The notes under the pieces were generated by a model. That model had not been told where the DNA came from. It saw nothing but the letters and a program-made list of their open reading frames with translations, and made no database searches. 5,477 nucleotides of DNA, taken from NCBI GenBank assembly GCA_030697615.1, contig JAUYPK010000074.1:1-5477 (forward strand), read 5' to 3'. The DNA is from Microcaldota archaeon. Its GTDB lineage: Archaea > Micrarchaeota > Micrarchaeia > Norongarragalinales > UBA8480. This document shows, piece by piece, positions 4,418-5,477 of this stretch (the stretch's first letter is position 1; every line of letters starts with the position of its first letter). The translations under genes were made by a program, and so were the position numbers.

Positions 4418-5353
4418 CTATTTTTTCAACGCATTCACATATTGCTTTGCAAATCTCCTTACTAGCCTAATTGCAAGTGCAGCGCCGTTATTGTTATAAT
4501 TACACTTTTCAAGCGCTTTGAAATAAGCTTGCTTTTCCTTTGTCTTAATGTCAATCATGCCATATCCATTCGCGTGCAACATGTAGTTCATCAAAATCCT
4601 TGCAGTTCGTCCATTACCATCTTGAAACGGGTGAATTCTCACGAGCTTCCAGTGAACCCACGCGGCTAATTCAAGCGGGTGAAGCTCTTTTTTCAACTTT
4701 TCATATTCTTTAAAGAAAAGCTTCATGTCAGTGATTACAAATTGTGCGGGCGTAGTTTCAAAAGTTGAACCCATAACTCGATTATCATGCGTTTTGTACC
4801 TACCGGCATATGCTGGCTTAGATTCTCGGAAGTACATCTCGTGCACTTTAAGCACAAAATCTTGGCCAAACTCACCGAGATAAGTTCTTATGAATTCCAG
4901 CACTTTTTCAGCTGACTTTGCTTCAAGCACATCATCAAGCGGCTTATTCGGCGCAATGTTTTCAACTAAGAGCAGTTCAACTTCTCGCGACGTTAACGTA
5001 GAACCTTCAATTGAATTAGTGTTGAATACAAACGCATTTACAAAGTTTTGGTCAAACTGGCCTTGCACTGTTTCGTTAACCGCATTATAACGCTGCCAAA
5101 AACTTTTGTTAACCGCGGCAGCTTTTTCTACTTCTTCGGATGATAAATAGTGGTAGCCGCGGAGCTTTATTTTTTCCCATTTAATCTCCTCTTCAAAGTT
5201 TGAAATCAGGATCTTCAATTTGGAATCTGAAGGAGTTGTTATGCCAATATATTTCCTAATTTGCTTGCGCTTCCCTTGAGAAACAGCTATATTCTCCGCT
5301 AAGTAGAAATATTCCTTTCCGCCTCTTTTCTGTCGCACCAAATAAGCCATCAT
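4418..5353 (-). CDS. Fic-domain protein (AMPylase-type), self-inhibited class
   Basis: Fic proteins usually transfer AMP from ATP to a Tyr, Ser or Thr hydroxyl on a target protein. The complete active-site motif HPFQDGNGRTAR is at residues 241-252, with catalytic His241, phosphate-anchor GNG and Arg249/Arg252. The flap region is AGRYKTHDNRVMGS (183-196). TNSIEG (112-117) fits the [S/T]xxxE[G/N] inhibitory helix; lying before the Fic core, it marks the class in which Glu116 blocks productive ATP binding. The first 40 residues (YLVRQKRGGKEYFYL..., KYIG) form an extra N-terminal module common in archaeal Fic proteins. The length of 311 is typical and nothing is missing. Two adjacent ATGs begin the gene; the outer one lies 24 bases from a TATA box, suggesting a leaderless mRNA. 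The target is unknown. Confidence 0.92.
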   Translation of the reverse strand: MMAYLVRQKRGGKEYFYLAENIAVSQGKRKQIRKYIGITTPSDSKLKILISNFEEEIKWEKIKLRGYHYLSSEEVEKAAAVNKSFWQRYNAVNETVQGQFDQNFVNAFVFNTNSIEGSTLTSREVELLLVENIAPNKPLDDVLEAKSAEKVLEFIRTYLGEFGQDFVLKVHEMYFRESKPAYAGRYKTHDNRVMGSTFETTPAQFVITDMKLFFKEYEKLKKELHPLELAAWVHWKLVRIHPFQDGNGRTARILMNYMLHANGYGMIDIKTKEKQAYFKALEKCNYNNNGAALAIRLVRRFAKQYVNALKK

Positions 5354-5372
5354 AGTGTATTACTCAAATTAG

Positions 5373-5381
5373 TATAAAAAG
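5373..5381 (-). promoter_or_regulatory. TATA box of the Fic/putative regulator operon
   Basis: Read on the minus strand this is CTTTTTATA, centred about 24 bases before the first Fic ATG (5353). The spacing places the transcription start at or very near the start codon, so the mRNA is probably leaderless; no GGTGA-type site precedes the ATG. Confidence 0.65.
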
Positions 5382-5413
5382 CCACGAGTAGCAGAGTAAA
5401 GTGAGTAGCACGT

Positions 5414-5476
5414 TTAAAGTTTGGCGAAAGCACTTTTAACCACATCAGCAGTAAGTATTGCATGGCAACTAGAGCT
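5414..5476 (-). CDS. C-terminal tail of an unidentified protein (5' part beyond the window)
   Basis: Twenty codons enter from the right edge and end in TAA (5414-5416). The tail reads CHAILTADVVKSAFAKL, an amphipathic terminal helix that looks like real coding sequence. It bears some likeness to the C-terminal helix of IscU/NifU-type Fe-S scaffold proteins, but the Cys and His are in swapped order relative to that family, so I do not assign it. The Fic promoter follows about 33 bases downstream. A second minus-strand frame is also open here but looks less protein-like. Confidence 0.35.
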   Translation of the reverse strand, partial: SSSCHAILTADVVKSAFAKL

Positions 5477-5477
5477 T

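Noticed and set aside
4890..5090. 66-codon plus-strand frame
   Set aside because: Antisense shadow inside the Fic gene.
5462..5477. ATG at 5462 as the start of a plus-strand gene leaving the window
   Set aside because: Only five codons are visible, no promoter or ribosome-binding site is clear, and a minus-strand frame covers the same bases.

Overview
The window reads as archaeal chromosome with moderately low GC. The evidence is a short archaeal-type elongation factor 1-beta (aEF-1B), its usual Zn-ribbon companion, an archaeal RibL/FAD-synthase-like nucleotidyltransferase, box-A (TATA) promoters about 25-28 bases before starts, GGTGA/GGTGG ribosome-binding sites, and a tRNA interrupted by introns that fold into bulge-helix-bulge (BHB) structures. 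Small compact genes and a tRNA intron at a non-canonical position would fit a DPANN-type archaeon, but the lineage is inference.

Layout. Positions 2-133 hold the C-terminal end of an unidentified plus-strand gene. Positions 144-1067 are a minus-strand translation cluster, read as Zn-ribbon microprotein (51 aa), then RibL-like cytidylyltransferase, then aEF-1B. An A/T-rich box at 1124-1133 can serve as TATA box in both directions, for this cluster and for a plus-strand RNA locus. That locus has a tRNA-5'-half-like segment (1160-1205) followed directly by tRNA-Arg(GCG) at 1206-1380. The tRNA has two predicted introns: 39 nt at canonical position 37/38 and 62 nt inside the T-loop (59/60). A small uncharacterised protein (1419-1733) follows.

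Positions 1743-1840 are a dense set of inverted repeats: a terminator-like hairpin and a three-way-junction-like fold. They precede a membrane-anchored, presumably extracellular GH5-type glycoside hydrolase (1841-3313). A three- or four-helix DUF4870/Tic20-like membrane protein (3396-3788) follows, with its own promoter and a duplicated ribosome-binding-site/ATG block. A T-rich convergent terminator separates it from a minus-strand pair: a Fic-domain protein with an N-terminal inhibitory motif (4418-5353) and a basic DNA-binding-like protein of unknown family (3851-4396). At the right edge, 5414-5476 is the C-terminal tail of another minus-strand gene.

The left half is translation machinery (tRNA, EF-1B, Zn-ribbon). 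The right half looks accessory: a secreted carbohydrate enzyme, a membrane protein, and a Fic protein with an unknown regulator-like partner. The most notable element is the two-intron tRNA-Arg with a T-loop intron and the tRNA-like half just in front of it; a long open frame starting at 1272 runs through this tRNA and hides it.
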